A stretch of 64,000 nucleotides of DNA from Thiodiazotropha sp040507035 (lineage in GTDB: Bacteria > Pseudomonadota > Gammaproteobacteria > Chromatiales > Chromatiaceae), in assembly GCA_040507035.1 (NCBI GenBank), contig JBEVVR010000023.1, forward strand, positions 1 to 64,000. The letters are read 5' to 3'. Positions 48,785 through 58,670 of this stretch are shown piece by piece; within the stretch, counting starts at the first letter, position 1; each line of letters begins with the position of its first letter. Both the position numbers and the translations under genes were made by a program. The notes beneath the pieces were generated by a model. The model was not told the origin of the DNA. It ran no database searches and saw only the letters and a program-made list of their open reading frames with translations.

Positions 48785-51652
48785 TTAGTGCAGTTGGCCG
48801 CTAGGGCTGTTCAAGCTAGAGCGATGTCCCTTGATTTTACGCAATTTATTTTTCAAATCATCACGTTCCTTTATCAGCGAAGCCTTCTCTTTGGTTAACG
48901 CATCCAAATCATCGCTGAGAATCTCGATTGCGCTCTCGTGAATCTGGTTCTCGCTTAACAGGGCGGTACTGCGCTGTGCTAGTTTCTCTGCTTTTTTAAG
49001 TTTAGCTCGGGTCGACTGAAGTTCCTTAATCAGCTCTTTGGTTTCATCGTCACCATCAACGACCGTCTGTACCTCCATTTCCCTTTGCACTTCACGCAAA
49101 CCTTTAATTTTACTCCTGAGAAGTGCATTTTCATTCATCAGCTTCTGTAGTGAATCGGAATCACTATTCTGCTCCAAGGCAGCATCAAGATTAAGGCGTA
49201 ATGACTCATTATCCTGCTGTAGGGATTCAATGGTGGCATTGAGCTTGGTCTGCTTGGACTTCGCCTCCATTTTGAGTCTAGAAATTATATTTTTAAATTG
49301 AGTCTTCTTCTCATTCAAAGATGCCTGACTTTTCTTCAATAACTGGATAGCGCTATCAGCCTTTTCTGCATCTGACTGATTTTTCGTGATTAACTGCTTT
49401 AGTTCCTCATTCTCTTTTTTGGCCTGGCGCAGTGATTTATCACTGTTCCCACGTTGATGTTCAAGTTCAGCTTGCAAGTTGGTTATCTCCTGTTCCAACT
49501 CGGTTTTTAACGATGCGAGTTCCTGTTTGGTCGTTTGAGCTTCTACTTCAGTTTCCGTAAGCTTTGACCATGCATCATCGCTAGATTCCAGCTTTTGTTG
49601 TAATTCGGTCACCTCTTCCTGGTGGTTTTGCTCCGCCTCGGCGATGCGTTGTGCGGACTCATTCAGTGCTTTTTCGGTTTTCTTTAACTTTTGTTTGAGT
49701 TCGTTTGTAATATTCCGTTCCTTCTCCAGCAGACTCTCCTGTTCAAGCCGCTTGTCGAGTTGTTTGTGAAACTCGGTATGGATTGTCTTTAAATGTTCAT
49801 TGAGTCGTTTGGTTTCGGCTTCAGAGCGTGCCTGTTCTTCACTCGCACGCTGTGTTTCCTTCTCAAGGGTCTGGTCAAACTCCTTTTTTTGGTTTTCCAA
49901 ATCAGCCAGCGCCTGTTGTTGAGCTTCATCCAATCGGCGTTCGGTTTCGGTTCGGGTTGTCTGTAACTGTTGCTTTAGCTCATCGATTGTTGTTTCTAAG
50001 CGTTGTCGTTCTTTTTCGGCATCGAGTTTTTCAACTTCCAGGGCCTGTTTCATCTCCTCTTGCAGTTCAAGGGTCTTGGCATGATTCTGCTGCTTCTCAG
50101 CTTCAACTGCCTGAGCCATAGTCTGGTTCATCTGTTCCTGCAGGGAATCAATATCGGCCTGTGCCTGTTGTTGCGTCTCTATCAGTTGTTGATCCATCTC
50201 ATCGCGGTTTGACTGCAACTGTTCATCGAGCGCCTTGATTACAGCCTCCAATCGATCCCGCTCCTCTCTGGCTTGCTGTTTCTCGGCCTCCACGGCCTCT
50301 ACATTTGCCCGCCCCATCTGTTCCTGCAGTGTACGAATGTCGGCTTTGGCCTGGCTTCGTGTCTCATCCAGTTGTTCAGCCGCTGAGGCTTGAGTTGTCG
50401 TCAACTGTTCATTGAGTGAGTTGATTTCATCCTGCAGACGCGTCTGCTCCTCTTCGGCGTGTTGCTTCTCATCCTCCAAGGTTTGGTTCATTTGTTGCAA
50501 CAGCTCGTCGGCAGCAGTTTCGACCTCCAGGCGAACCTCTTCCATTTGCTGCTTTGTATGGGCACGCATCGCTTCCAGTTGCTGCTCGCTTTCAGTGCGG
50601 GTTGTTTGCAACTGCTGTTTGAGGTCTTCTATATCTGTCTGTAAGCGGCTTTGTTCTTCTCTGGCCTGCTGTCTCTCACTCTCCACTGCTTGATGCAAGG
50701 CTTGATTCATCTCTTCTTGCAGTGATTGGATGGTGGTTTGTGCCTGCTGCTGTGCTTCATTGAGTTGATGTTCTGCATCAGCGCGAGTAGCTTCCAATTG
50801 ATGGTTTAACTCTTCGAAGATGGCCTCGAAGCGCGTCTGTTCTTCTCTGCCGCGTTGCTTCTCGGTCTCCAAGGCCTGATCCATTCCGTCCTGTAACGCC
50901 TTATAGTCGGCCTCTGCCTGTTTTAGCTGCTCCTCAAATTGTTGATGTGATTGTCTAAAGCTTTCGATTTCGAACCATGCCTGTTCCAGTTCTGTCTTTA
51001 AATCAGCTATCTCTTTTTTGTATTGATGTTCAGCATCAGTGGCAGACTGTTGTGTCTTTTTTAGTTCAGTCTCCAGGTTATGTAGATCTTCAGTCAACGC
51101 CTGAGCCTGCTGAGCGAAACCAAAATTATTGGAAGTCTCAGTTTTCAGGCTGTTGGCCAGCATGGCTTTTTCATTTTGCAGTTCGAGTCGGGATAATTCC
51201 TTGGTTTTGATCTGCTCTTTCAATGTCAAGATTTCAGCTTCGGCACGTGCCAGCTTGTCACCGGAAGTACGATTCGCTTCGTCCAGATCAGCCTGTAGCT
51301 CCATTTCCCGTTGTTGGAGTATTTTCTGTAGTTCTGCCAACCGTTTGTTATTGTATTCCCGTGCTTTGCTTAATTGCTGACTTTTCTCTTCCAGTTCATG
51401 TTCAAGAGACTCCCGTGTCTGCCGCAATTGATCAATTTCGTTGTTTGGAGTCTCTGTTTTCTTATCCACATTAATCTCTACTTGAGTTGACTCATCCTGT
51501 TGCGCTTCTAGAAAAGACTCCCGTTCCAGATGCTCATTGGTCAGCTGTGTATTGAATAGCAATGACTCGTTACTAAAGCTGTCACTGCTCTCTTTAAGGT
51601 GCCGAAATTTATTCTCAAATTCATCTCGACTCAGTTGTGAATATTTCATCAT
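48785..51652 (-). CDS. Very long coiled-coil protein with internal repeats
   Basis: A 955-residue protein that is almost all heptad coiled coil, rich in Glu, Gln, Lys, Leu and Arg. A unit of about 55-60 residues recurs at least five times in the middle (about 230-640), with consensus LQEQMNQA..AEKQQAREEQ followed by RLEA.I..L.QQLQTTRTE. There is no signal peptide or membrane helix, so it is likely a cytoplasmic filament, scaffold or cytoskeleton-like protein. It is coupled to a small upstream ORF by ATGATGA. Similarity to SMC or myosin tails would reflect composition only; function unknown. Confidence 0.8.
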   Translation of the reverse strand: MMKYSQLSRDEFENKFRHLKESSDSFSNESLLFNTQLTNEHLERESFLEAQQDESTQVEINVDKKTETPNNEIDQLRQTRESLEHELEEKSQQLSKAREYNNKRLAELQKILQQREMELQADLDEANRTSGDKLARAEAEILTLKEQIKTKELSRLELQNEKAMLANSLKTETSNNFGFAQQAQALTEDLHNLETELKKTQQSATDAEHQYKKEIADLKTELEQAWFEIESFRQSHQQFEEQLKQAEADYKALQDGMDQALETEKQRGREEQTRFEAIFEELNHQLEATRADAEHQLNEAQQQAQTTIQSLQEEMNQALHQAVESERQQAREEQSRLQTDIEDLKQQLQTTRTESEQQLEAMRAHTKQQMEEVRLEVETAADELLQQMNQTLEDEKQHAEEEQTRLQDEINSLNEQLTTTQASAAEQLDETRSQAKADIRTLQEQMGRANVEAVEAEKQQAREERDRLEAVIKALDEQLQSNRDEMDQQLIETQQQAQADIDSLQEQMNQTMAQAVEAEKQQNHAKTLELQEEMKQALEVEKLDAEKERQRLETTIDELKQQLQTTRTETERRLDEAQQQALADLENQKKEFDQTLEKETQRASEEQARSEAETKRLNEHLKTIHTEFHKQLDKRLEQESLLEKERNITNELKQKLKKTEKALNESAQRIAEAEQNHQEEVTELQQKLESSDDAWSKLTETEVEAQTTKQELASLKTELEQEITNLQAELEHQRGNSDKSLRQAKKENEELKQLITKNQSDAEKADSAIQLLKKSQASLNEKKTQFKNIISRLKMEAKSKQTKLNATIESLQQDNESLRLNLDAALEQNSDSDSLQKLMNENALLRSKIKGLREVQREMEVQTVVDGDDETKELIKELQSTRAKLKKAEKLAQRSTALLSENQIHESAIEILSDDLDALTKEKASLIKERDDLKNKLRKIKGHRSSLNSPSGQLH

Positions 51653-51909
51653 TGTGATTGACGCTCTTCGACCACTGTGAATGTTTGTTTCAGTAGTAGT
51701 GCTTCGATAGGTCGCTGTTTGAACAGGGTATTGGCCTGGAGTAAAGAATCAGGCATCAAGCAATGGCAACTCGACATCTCCGCGAGATGCAAGTCCATCG
51801 TAGATTTTGTGTTCAGATGACCGTGATATGGGAAATTAGATCCCGCAAGAGTGTTTCTCCGTAGCATGCTGTCAAGCAGAGAAATCCTTGAGCTATCTGC
51901 GGTATGCAT
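51649..51909 (-). CDS. Small protein translationally coupled to the coiled-coil gene
   Basis: An 86-residue open frame whose stop overlaps the coiled-coil start (ATGATGA). The C-terminal half (LHLAEMSSCHCLMPDSLLQANTLFKQRPIEALLLKQTFTVVEERQ) looks like a real protein; the first 35 residues less so. No family recognised. The coupling is the main reason to believe it. Confidence 0.4.
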   Translation of the reverse strand: MHTADSSRISLLDSMLRRNTLAGSNFPYHGHLNTKSTMDLHLAEMSSCHCLMPDSLLQANTLFKQRPIEALLLKQTFTVVEERQSQ

Positions 51910-52832
51910 TTACGATCCTTATCGCTAAAACAACCCCGACATCTATTTCCATGATGCCCTGGAAGTTGCCGAATCATCATGCAATCAATCCTTGATCACT
52001 GTATTCATTTAGTACTTACATTGCGATTCAAATAAGAGACAAGCAGTCATAGTCTCTTAGGTGATCACAACAGCCTCCAAAATCTTTGTATCAAGGTGAC
52101 CATGCGGCTTGCTCATAACCGAGCGTGAGCCAGTCATGGTAGTGGATAGCGAACAGCTATCTCGATACCGGGCATGAGAGAGATCCCGGACATATTAGTA
52201 TTATTCTAAGAATGTTTTGTGAACAGACAGTTATGAACAACTCTACTCCATTTGTGCTGCTCAATAACATGCTTTAAATCAGTCATATAGTAGAGCAAAG
52301 CGTGATAGCCGTCACATTTTGTATGCGATATGACCAATTCCTTTGATCGTCTGATCTGTGAGCTTAGTGGGCTCAACGGCTGTGCATTGGGGTTGGTGGG
52401 ATTGGTCCTGGGAGGGGCCAGCTATCGTTTCGATTGCAGGAGGTGGAACAGAAAAAATGTAACACAACAGTCATGAAGTCAGCATGAATCGACTATCAAG
52501 AGCCTACCAAACTCATATTAATGGTTATTGATAGACTTATCTTTGAGAGCGTGTCTTGTATCTTGTGGGTTGAGGGTATTTAGCAAAACTCTCGATAGAT
52601 TGAATAAGATACCGGTCTCTTGTCAGTCATGCGTCTGGCACTACATTTGAGTTTGTGTGCAAGGTACTGGAATACGAGCTCATATGCTGAAATAGAATTT
52701 TTCTCATAATTATGAAGGGTGTCAAACAAATACACAGATATTACAGTAGAATCGAAAGCGAATAGTGAAGTAAACAGTTGCAGTTGACAGTTCAATAAAG
52801 CGGGGTGTCGCTGGCGTACAGGAGTAACAGCA
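51910..52832. other. Long AT-rich intergenic region
   Basis: About 920 bases between divergent genes without a convincing gene. A 48-codon frame at 52330-52476 (+, MTNSFDRLICELSGLNGC...) has some protein character but no ribosome site, and may be a remnant. AGGAG at 52820 sets the GTG start of the next gene. No palindrome or repeat of note was found. Confidence 0.35.
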
Positions 52833-55757
52833 GTGTTCATGGAATTCTATAGATCTAATCGTTACATTCCCCGACTTTTCCAAGTTTCAGTTCTACTTTT
52901 CATATTTTCAGCATGTGATAGTGAGTTCGACAAATCGGCGCCGAGCAAGCCTCTCAATCTTACGGCTGTCAGCATTACTCAAAACTCCATAACACTAAAT
53001 TGGGATAGTTCAACAGATAATGTATCTGTTGAGGGCTATCATGTTTTTCGAAATGGTTTGGAAGTTGCCTCAACCCCGACCAATAGCCATATAGATAGTG
53101 GTTTGAGTGCCGCTACCCAATATAGTTACTATGTCGTTGCTTACGATGCGGCCGGCAACGTGAGCGAAGCCAGTGACGAGATCACCTTGTCTACCGCTAA
53201 CACAGGTGAAGCAGATACCACTCCCCCTGCCGTACCTGTCGGATTGAGTGCAAGCAACGTGACCGCTACCACAATCACACTGGGGTGGTCAGCTTCGAAT
53301 GACGATACGGCAACCACGGGGTATCGTATCTTTCGTGATGGGGTTGAGGTAGGTAATTCATCCGCGACAAATTACCACGACAGTGGGCTCTCCCCAGACA
53401 CGCAATACCAATACCAGGTATCGGCCTATGATGCAGCTGGCAACGAGAGTGCGCTAAGCGATGTAATCGTTCAATCGACTATGGTATCTGACAATTCCGA
53501 TACTACTCCGCCAGAAGTGCCAACCGGCTTGAATGCTGACAGCGTTACCAGCAATACGATTGCTTTGTCATGGTCTGAATCGAGTGATGACACCGCAACG
53601 ACAGGATACCGGGTGTATAGGGGAGGGACTGAGATAGCAACATCATCCGTGGCAAGTTTCACCGATAGCGGGCTTTCGCCGAATACACAATACCAGTACC
53701 AGGTGTCAGCCTATGACGAAGCTGGCAACGAGAGTGATCCCAGCGAAGTCCTGAGCCAGATGACTACGGCCGCAGTATCGGGTGATTGTGGTGCTCAGAC
53801 GGGCAGCGTCGTCGCCATTCCGTTCAGCTTCGTGATGCCGACAAATGTAGGAAAATACCTGACCCTGGCAGCAACTTCTACATTGGTTGAGTACAATCGC
53901 CATAGCTACCTCGATGCACCCAACATCGATTGGTCGATGCGCTATAAAGACTATAAATATGGTAACGGCGGGGGTGCGGTGAGTGAGTGGAGGCTCGATT
54001 CGGTACCAACCAATGGGACCTTATACGAGGGGACAACGGCACTCTCAAGCAACGACACCATCTTCGATCCCGATGATCTCTACTATGAGCCGAACAGCGA
54101 TTTCACAGGCGAGGACAGCTTTACCTATTGTGCCTCAGACACAACAGGAACCTCGAATGTGGCGAGGGTGTCGTTACATGTCGCCGATCCGGCCAACTAC
54201 CCCATGCCTATCGGCATACCCGATCCCGGTTTCGGCATCAACGAATCTGCGCCTGCTGACCCGCCAGCCTGGCCAGCTGCCGAGAGCGCCGGCTACTACT
54301 ATATCGATTCCGACAATCCGGCCTGTAGCGACGATAGCAGTTACGGCTATCCGGACGTCCCCCGCTGCTCTTTCCCAGCCACCGGGTCAACTATCGAAGC
54401 GGGTGGCAAGGTGGTGCTGGCACCCTCGAGCCAGCCCTATACCTTGCGCGACAGCAGTTGGCACCAGCTCAATTTCAATGGTCAGCCAGGGGCAACCAGT
54501 TGGCTGATCGGTGACGAGAAGGGGGCGGACAAACCACGCATTGTGGCACACCCGAATCACGTATCTGAGGGAGCCCAACTTCGCATTAGTGGCGGTCATA
54601 TGCGAATCAGCGGAGTCATATTTGATGGGATCATACCGCGACACATGGGGGGAGGTGCGGACAATGTGGTTTTGCGCCATGCCGAGGTGAAAAACAACCC
54701 ATCTACCGGTCGCGGTGGGACCAGTGTGGGCCTGTCTACTGAAGGCAGTAATCTCCTGGCTTTCAATGTCTACGCCCATGACAATGGCATTGTCGAGGCG
54801 GACGGGTTGAGCGAGGAGCGGGATATCCATGCCTTTGTCGGTACCAACCAGGCAGGGTACTGGATGTTGGATAACCGCTGTGACGAAAATGCCGGCGATT
54901 GCGTCCAGTTGACCAACAACAATACCAGCTCTGATGTCTATATTGGTCGCTTGGTCGCCCACAGTGAAGGTGAAAACTGCATCGACATCAAGGATTTCAA
55001 CCGTGTCGTGGTGAGCGAGTCCAGTTGTTGGGACCTGCGCCCGGTTACCTATGGCAACAGCGGGGGAAATGCACAGAACTTCTATGTCAATGATGAAGGA
55101 GTGCAGCAGAACTATGTCTACTTTCTCAATAACCGCTCTTGGGATACGGGGGGTGTTAACTATGCCGCGAGTAATATCGGTGGCAGTGTCTATTTTATAG
55201 GCAATATCTCCTTCGCCAGCCCGGCGGGCTCGGGTCTCGATTTCGGCGGCGGGAACGGTTCGCGCTACGTCTATTTCAACACCTTTTCAGAGAGCGAGAT
55301 TGGGATGTACCTGTATGGTTCCGGCGCCTCCCTGGATCGTTATGTCGCAGCGAACATCATCGATGGGGCCACCCTGTATCAGACACGCTTGCGCTCGGCG
55401 ACCTCGGTAATCAATACTTTGGACTACAATTTTTACACCGACTCGTCGGGTGACTTCGCTAGCGGAGGTAGTACTCCCACCATTCACAACGGTCTGAGTG
55501 CTTTTCAGAGTGCCACGGGTTTTTCGCAAAACAGTGTAGAGGGTGTCGATGCGAGCTTCATCAATCAAGGGGTTTACGACTTTCGCCTGAACCCGGGTAG
55601 TGCGCTGATCGATAGCGTGCCTGAGGGTTTCATCTCTTCCCAGCCCATCCTCACCGACCTGACTAATGACCTGGGCATCAGCCTCATGGATATCGCAGGT
55701 ACAAGTCGGCCGCAGGGTACTGCCTATGATGCGGGGGCCTACAGCTACACACCCTAA
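52833..55757 (+). CDS. Lipoprotein with three fibronectin-III domains and a parallel beta-helix
   Basis: A 974-residue surface or periplasmic protein. A lipobox signal (LFIFSAC, about Cys29) starts it. Three FN3 domains follow (about 38-122, 130-217, 223-313), the last two nearly identical in TTGYR and SGLSP.TQYQYQVSAYD.AGNES. An Ig-like domain (about 330-455, ending YEPNSDFTGEDSFTYC) comes next, then right-handed beta-helix repeats (about 560-880, for example MRISGVIFDGI, VVLRHAEVKNN, VYFLNNRSWDTGG) as in carbohydrate-binding or polysaccharide lyase proteins. Start GTG eight bases after AGGAG. The substrate and catalytic residues are not evident. Confidence 0.82.
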   Translation: MFMEFYRSNRYIPRLFQVSVLLFIFSACDSEFDKSAPSKPLNLTAVSITQNSITLNWDSSTDNVSVEGYHVFRNGLEVASTPTNSHIDSGLSAATQYSYYVVAYDAAGNVSEASDEITLSTANTGEADTTPPAVPVGLSASNVTATTITLGWSASNDDTATTGYRIFRDGVEVGNSSATNYHDSGLSPDTQYQYQVSAYDAAGNESALSDVIVQSTMVSDNSDTTPPEVPTGLNADSVTSNTIALSWSESSDDTATTGYRVYRGGTEIATSSVASFTDSGLSPNTQYQYQVSAYDEAGNESDPSEVLSQMTTAAVSGDCGAQTGSVVAIPFSFVMPTNVGKYLTLAATSTLVEYNRHSYLDAPNIDWSMRYKDYKYGNGGGAVSEWRLDSVPTNGTLYEGTTALSSNDTIFDPDDLYYEPNSDFTGEDSFTYCASDTTGTSNVARVSLHVADPANYPMPIGIPDPGFGINESAPADPPAWPAAESAGYYYIDSDNPACSDDSSYGYPDVPRCSFPATGSTIEAGGKVVLAPSSQPYTLRDSSWHQLNFNGQPGATSWLIGDEKGADKPRIVAHPNHVSEGAQLRISGGHMRISGVIFDGIIPRHMGGGADNVVLRHAEVKNNPSTGRGGTSVGLSTEGSNLLAFNVYAHDNGIVEADGLSEERDIHAFVGTNQAGYWMLDNRCDENAGDCVQLTNNNTSSDVYIGRLVAHSEGENCIDIKDFNRVVVSESSCWDLRPVTYGNSGGNAQNFYVNDEGVQQNYVYFLNNRSWDTGGVNYAASNIGGSVYFIGNISFASPAGSGLDFGGGNGSRYVYFNTFSESEIGMYLYGSGASLDRYVAANIIDGATLYQTRLRSATSVINTLDYNFYTDSSGDFASGGSTPTIHNGLSAFQSATGFSQNSVEGVDASFINQGVYDFRLNPGSALIDSVPEGFISSQPILTDLTNDLGISLMDIAGTSRPQGTAYDAGAYSYTP

Positions 55758-55922
55758 GGTTTAGCGTTGTTTGCTTGCTGATTCTATATCTTTTGCGCCG
55801 ATTCAGGCTTTGCCAGATGGAGATGTTACTTTACACTCACAATCCTGAGTCATGGGGATAATCTGCTGATTTTATCCGACCCGTCTTAACGGAAATAGAA
55901 GTATTAAAGGGAGTATAATTAG

Positions 55923-57116
55923 ATGAAGCATTTACATCTTTTGTTGATTATCACTTTGCCACTAATCAATCTCATGGCCTGTGGTGGTGGCGGTGGAAGC
56001 TCGGACGATGGTGCCGACCAGCAAACCGAATCAAACTTAGAAGGTCTGGCCGAATGTCTTCCCCAGGCAGGTTCGGCTGTAGTGTGTGGATCTGTCTTGG
56101 CCGCTGATGGCATTACTCCATTGGTCAATGCGGAAGTCACACTCTCCACAACAGGTGCGAGACTCTCCAACCGAACACCGGTGGCATTCAGAGGCGTTGC
56201 CGATCCTGACAAATGTATCACCGACTATTCGGGGGAATTTGCTTGCCTGTTACCGTCAGGCGTATCAGGAAACATTGATCTGGTGATCTCATTGGCAGGG
56301 TTCGATGACAATATTGTAAATACAAATGCGATGCTCGATGAAACAGTGGAGCTGTCCCAGGTGTCGCTGACAAGTAATTCCAATAACCGTTGGGTGGTCA
56401 TACCTGGTGAATTCGATGGGGTCCAGGTTTTGCTGGCCCAGTTGAAAGGTTGCACATTGAACGATGAGTATGGAAATCCCTTTGATGCGGCAACCACCAG
56501 TGCTGAATTTGCAAGGGGCAGTACTGATTGCGAGAATAAAGGACTTATCGTGCTTGATATAGATGATGCGACCTCAGTCCGTTTTCCACCAACATATATC
56601 AAGTCTGCTGAGTTCGACAACAATGATGCATTGTTCGTCAACTGTCCCGAGGATTACAGTTATGATGCCGAGGCGAATCAGGCTGTTCAGGACTTCGTCG
56701 AAGCGGGAAATCATGCCTATTTTTCAGATCAGTCCGACACATGGTTGACTGCAATCTTTCCAGGAAAAGTTAATTTCGCCGGTAGCGACACATCTATAGG
56801 AGGTGTTTCTGCCACGGTAACTCATAGCGGATTGTCCAGCGTGGTAGGAAACAGTCTTGATATCGCATTTGACCTATTCCTTTGGACCGCGATCGATACG
56901 GTCGATTCCGATGTAACAACATTCCTGGAGGCTGACATCTCCACCGTCAGTGATTATACCGGTGTTCACCCAATTACCGTCGGTTGGAAAGATAGCAGTA
57001 GCGGAGCAGGGTGTGTGTTCTACACTTCCTACCATATAGAGGGCGCCAGCAGCGGGTCGGATCAGGAACTTGCGATGAAGTATCTGGTGCAGAACATCAA
57101 CACGGTTTGTAATTAG
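55923..57116 (+). CDS. Lipoprotein with carboxypeptidase-regulatory-like domain
   Basis: A 397-residue protein with signal and lipobox LMAC (Cys20) followed by the glycine-serine linker GGGGGSS. A beta-sandwich domain of the CarboxypepD_reg type (VVCGSVLAADGITPLVNAEVTLS...ITDYSGEFACLLPSGVSG) spans about 53-150. The C-terminal 240 residues contain several Cys and VNCPEDYSYDAEANQAVQDFVEAGNHAYFSDQ, which resembles a glutamine-amidotransferase-like fold used as a binding module. Function unknown. It lies 165 bases after the FN3 lipoprotein gene on the same strand. Confidence 0.72.
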   Translation: MKHLHLLLIITLPLINLMACGGGGGSSDDGADQQTESNLEGLAECLPQAGSAVVCGSVLAADGITPLVNAEVTLSTTGARLSNRTPVAFRGVADPDKCITDYSGEFACLLPSGVSGNIDLVISLAGFDDNIVNTNAMLDETVELSQVSLTSNSNNRWVVIPGEFDGVQVLLAQLKGCTLNDEYGNPFDAATTSAEFARGSTDCENKGLIVLDIDDATSVRFPPTYIKSAEFDNNDALFVNCPEDYSYDAEANQAVQDFVEAGNHAYFSDQSDTWLTAIFPGKVNFAGSDTSIGGVSATVTHSGLSSVVGNSLDIAFDLFLWTAIDTVDSDVTTFLEADISTVSDYTGVHPITVGWKDSSSGAGCVFYTSYHIEGASSGSDQELAMKYLVQNINTVCN

Positions 57117-57272
57117 CGCCAATAACAGACGGTCAGGCCGGCTGACACTGGTTTCTGATGACTTCAGACAGCTCAATTGTTCAATGATTAGGCTTCACTG
57201 GCTCAAGCAGTGGGCCCTAATCAAGAAAATAATAGCGAGTAGATTGCAGCCTTCACTGGCCCTAAGGTAAAA

Positions 57273-57929
57273 ATGTACCGAAATCAAAGAGTCTGCTTAA
57301 AATTGGTTTTGCTCGGCTCAATTTTGGCATACCCTGGGCATGTCATTGCATGTGGCTGGTGGGGTGATGGTGAAGTCAATAGAGACGATAGCGTGATACC
57401 AACCACCCCGGACGGCAAGGCCTTACCCCACATACTGAGCCATGATTTATCAAAGCTGCCAGGACGGATGGGCTATGGCATTGCAATACCAGACCCTGGC
57501 CGCGCTATTCCCTATCTGCAGGCGACTATGGGGCGTCCGCTGAATCGTATCGGGGAGCTGAATGCGTTTGGATTCAAAACCGTAATCGATCTTGGAACAG
57601 CGGAAAAAAGTGCTCGCAAGCATCAGCTGGAGACTGAAGCGTTGGGCATGCGCTATATCAGTATTCCGGTAGACGGCAATCTGCCTAGCCGGGAACAGGT
57701 TGAAGATTTCACCCAGCATGTGGTGGATGCCAGCCATGGAATGCTATTGGTCTATGCACCCAGGGCGGAACTGCTCGGGACTATGTGGGCGGCCTACCGG
57801 ATGAATCTCGGTGCACCAACCGGCTTTGCCGTCAACGAAGGCAGGGGGCTCGGTATGAAGCCTGATCAAGAGGTCGCCCTACAGCAGCGATATGGATCAA
57901 AAGATGGCCTGAAACACCTAGATGAATAG
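57273..57929 (+). CDS. Secreted dual-specificity-phosphatase-like protein lacking catalytic residues
   Basis: A 218-residue exported protein (signal about 1-26). The fold resembles DUF442/beta-lactamase-hydrolase-like phosphatases: FGFKTVIDLGTAEKSARKHQLETEALGMRYISIPVDGNLPSREQVEDFTQHV. The loop that should read HCxxGxRxGxxWAxYR reads VYAPRAELLGTMWAAYRM, so the nucleophilic Cys and P-loop Arg are lost. It is presumably a pseudophosphatase that binds rather than cleaves. It converges with the TorD-type gene. Confidence 0.7.
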   Translation: MYRNQRVCLKLVLLGSILAYPGHVIACGWWGDGEVNRDDSVIPTTPDGKALPHILSHDLSKLPGRMGYGIAIPDPGRAIPYLQATMGRPLNRIGELNAFGFKTVIDLGTAEKSARKHQLETEALGMRYISIPVDGNLPSREQVEDFTQHVVDASHGMLLVYAPRAELLGTMWAAYRMNLGAPTGFAVNEGRGLGMKPDQEVALQQRYGSKDGLKHLDE

Positions 57930-57945
57930 GCGTTTCAGGTCGTAG

Positions 57946-57976
57946 AATCCACCTATTGTATCTCCCTGGGTGGATT
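57946..57976. terminator. Hairpin between convergent genes
   Basis: AATCCACC (57946-57953) and GGTGGATT (57969-57976) make a perfect 8-bp stem with a 15-base loop, placed between the ends of the pseudophosphatase gene and the TorD-type gene. It could end transcription from both sides; no long T-run is present, so this is tentative. Confidence 0.4.
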
Positions 57977-57987
57977 GGATTGATGAT

Positions 57988-58641
57988 TCAAGCGGCTGTT
58001 TCGGTTGCCAGGCTCTGCTCTTCCAAGCCGAGGAAAAACTTTGTCAATTCCGCCAGCTCCCGGTAAAAGGGAAATTCTGCTTCGGCAATCACTGCATTAC
58101 AGAACTTGGGTACCCAGCCCTGTATATGCTGCTGCAGGAACATGCGCTGAATCGAGAGACAGTACTCGGCACCCATGCGATCCCTCTGCCTCCACTTGTC
58201 GGCTTCCCACAGGGTCAGTTTCTGCATGAACTCAAGCTCGACACTGATATGATCGGGAAGCCCGGTAAACCCGGAGGCGTAATCGAGTCCGGTTGTCTCG
58301 ATGAATTTCTTAACCGCAACAGTTTTCGCGCCCCATAAACCGCCTGTGTCACCATCCACTTCGGTGAAAATCGATTCATGGGCGGATATGTGCGGGCCGG
58401 GACCGATAAACAGGCGCGAAAATTCAAGTGCAAGCTGATCGGCTATGGTTGATACGGATTCGTTGTAAAACGAGTCACCCAGTTCCAAGCCGATCTCCGA
58501 GAAGGCCCCTGACAGACGGGGCCCTCTCAGTTCCTCGATGAGGGCTTCGCTGGGCTCTTGCCGAAATACCAAGGCCAACATGGCGTAAATATCACTCCTC
58601 GATTTGGCGTTTACGGCCACTATGTTCCAGTCAGTTCCCAT
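57988..58641 (-). CDS. TorD/DmsD family chaperone of the twelve-haem operon
   Basis: A 217-residue helical chaperone for the Tat-exported catalytic subunit encoded just upstream. The motif ALEFSRLFIGPGPHISAHESIFTEVDGDTGGLWGAKTVAVKKFI matches the family's central E-x-x-x-L-F..G region. C-terminal AEFPFYRELAELTKFFLGLEEQ is a helix typical of it. It is last gene of the operon, 29 bases after the catalytic gene. The ATG at 58641 has AGGAG in front; the GTG at 58656 is part of that site. Confidence 0.85.
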   Translation of the reverse strand: MGTDWNIVAVNAKSRSDIYAMLALVFRQEPSEALIEELRGPRLSGAFSEIGLELGDSFYNESVSTIADQLALEFSRLFIGPGPHISAHESIFTEVDGDTGGLWGAKTVAVKKFIETTGLDYASGFTGLPDHISVELEFMQKLTLWEADKWRQRDRMGAEYCLSIQRMFLQQHIQGWVPKFCNAVIAEAEFPFYRELAELTKFFLGLEEQSLATETAA

Positions 58642-58670
58642 CTCGGCTCTCCTCACTTAGCACAACCAAT

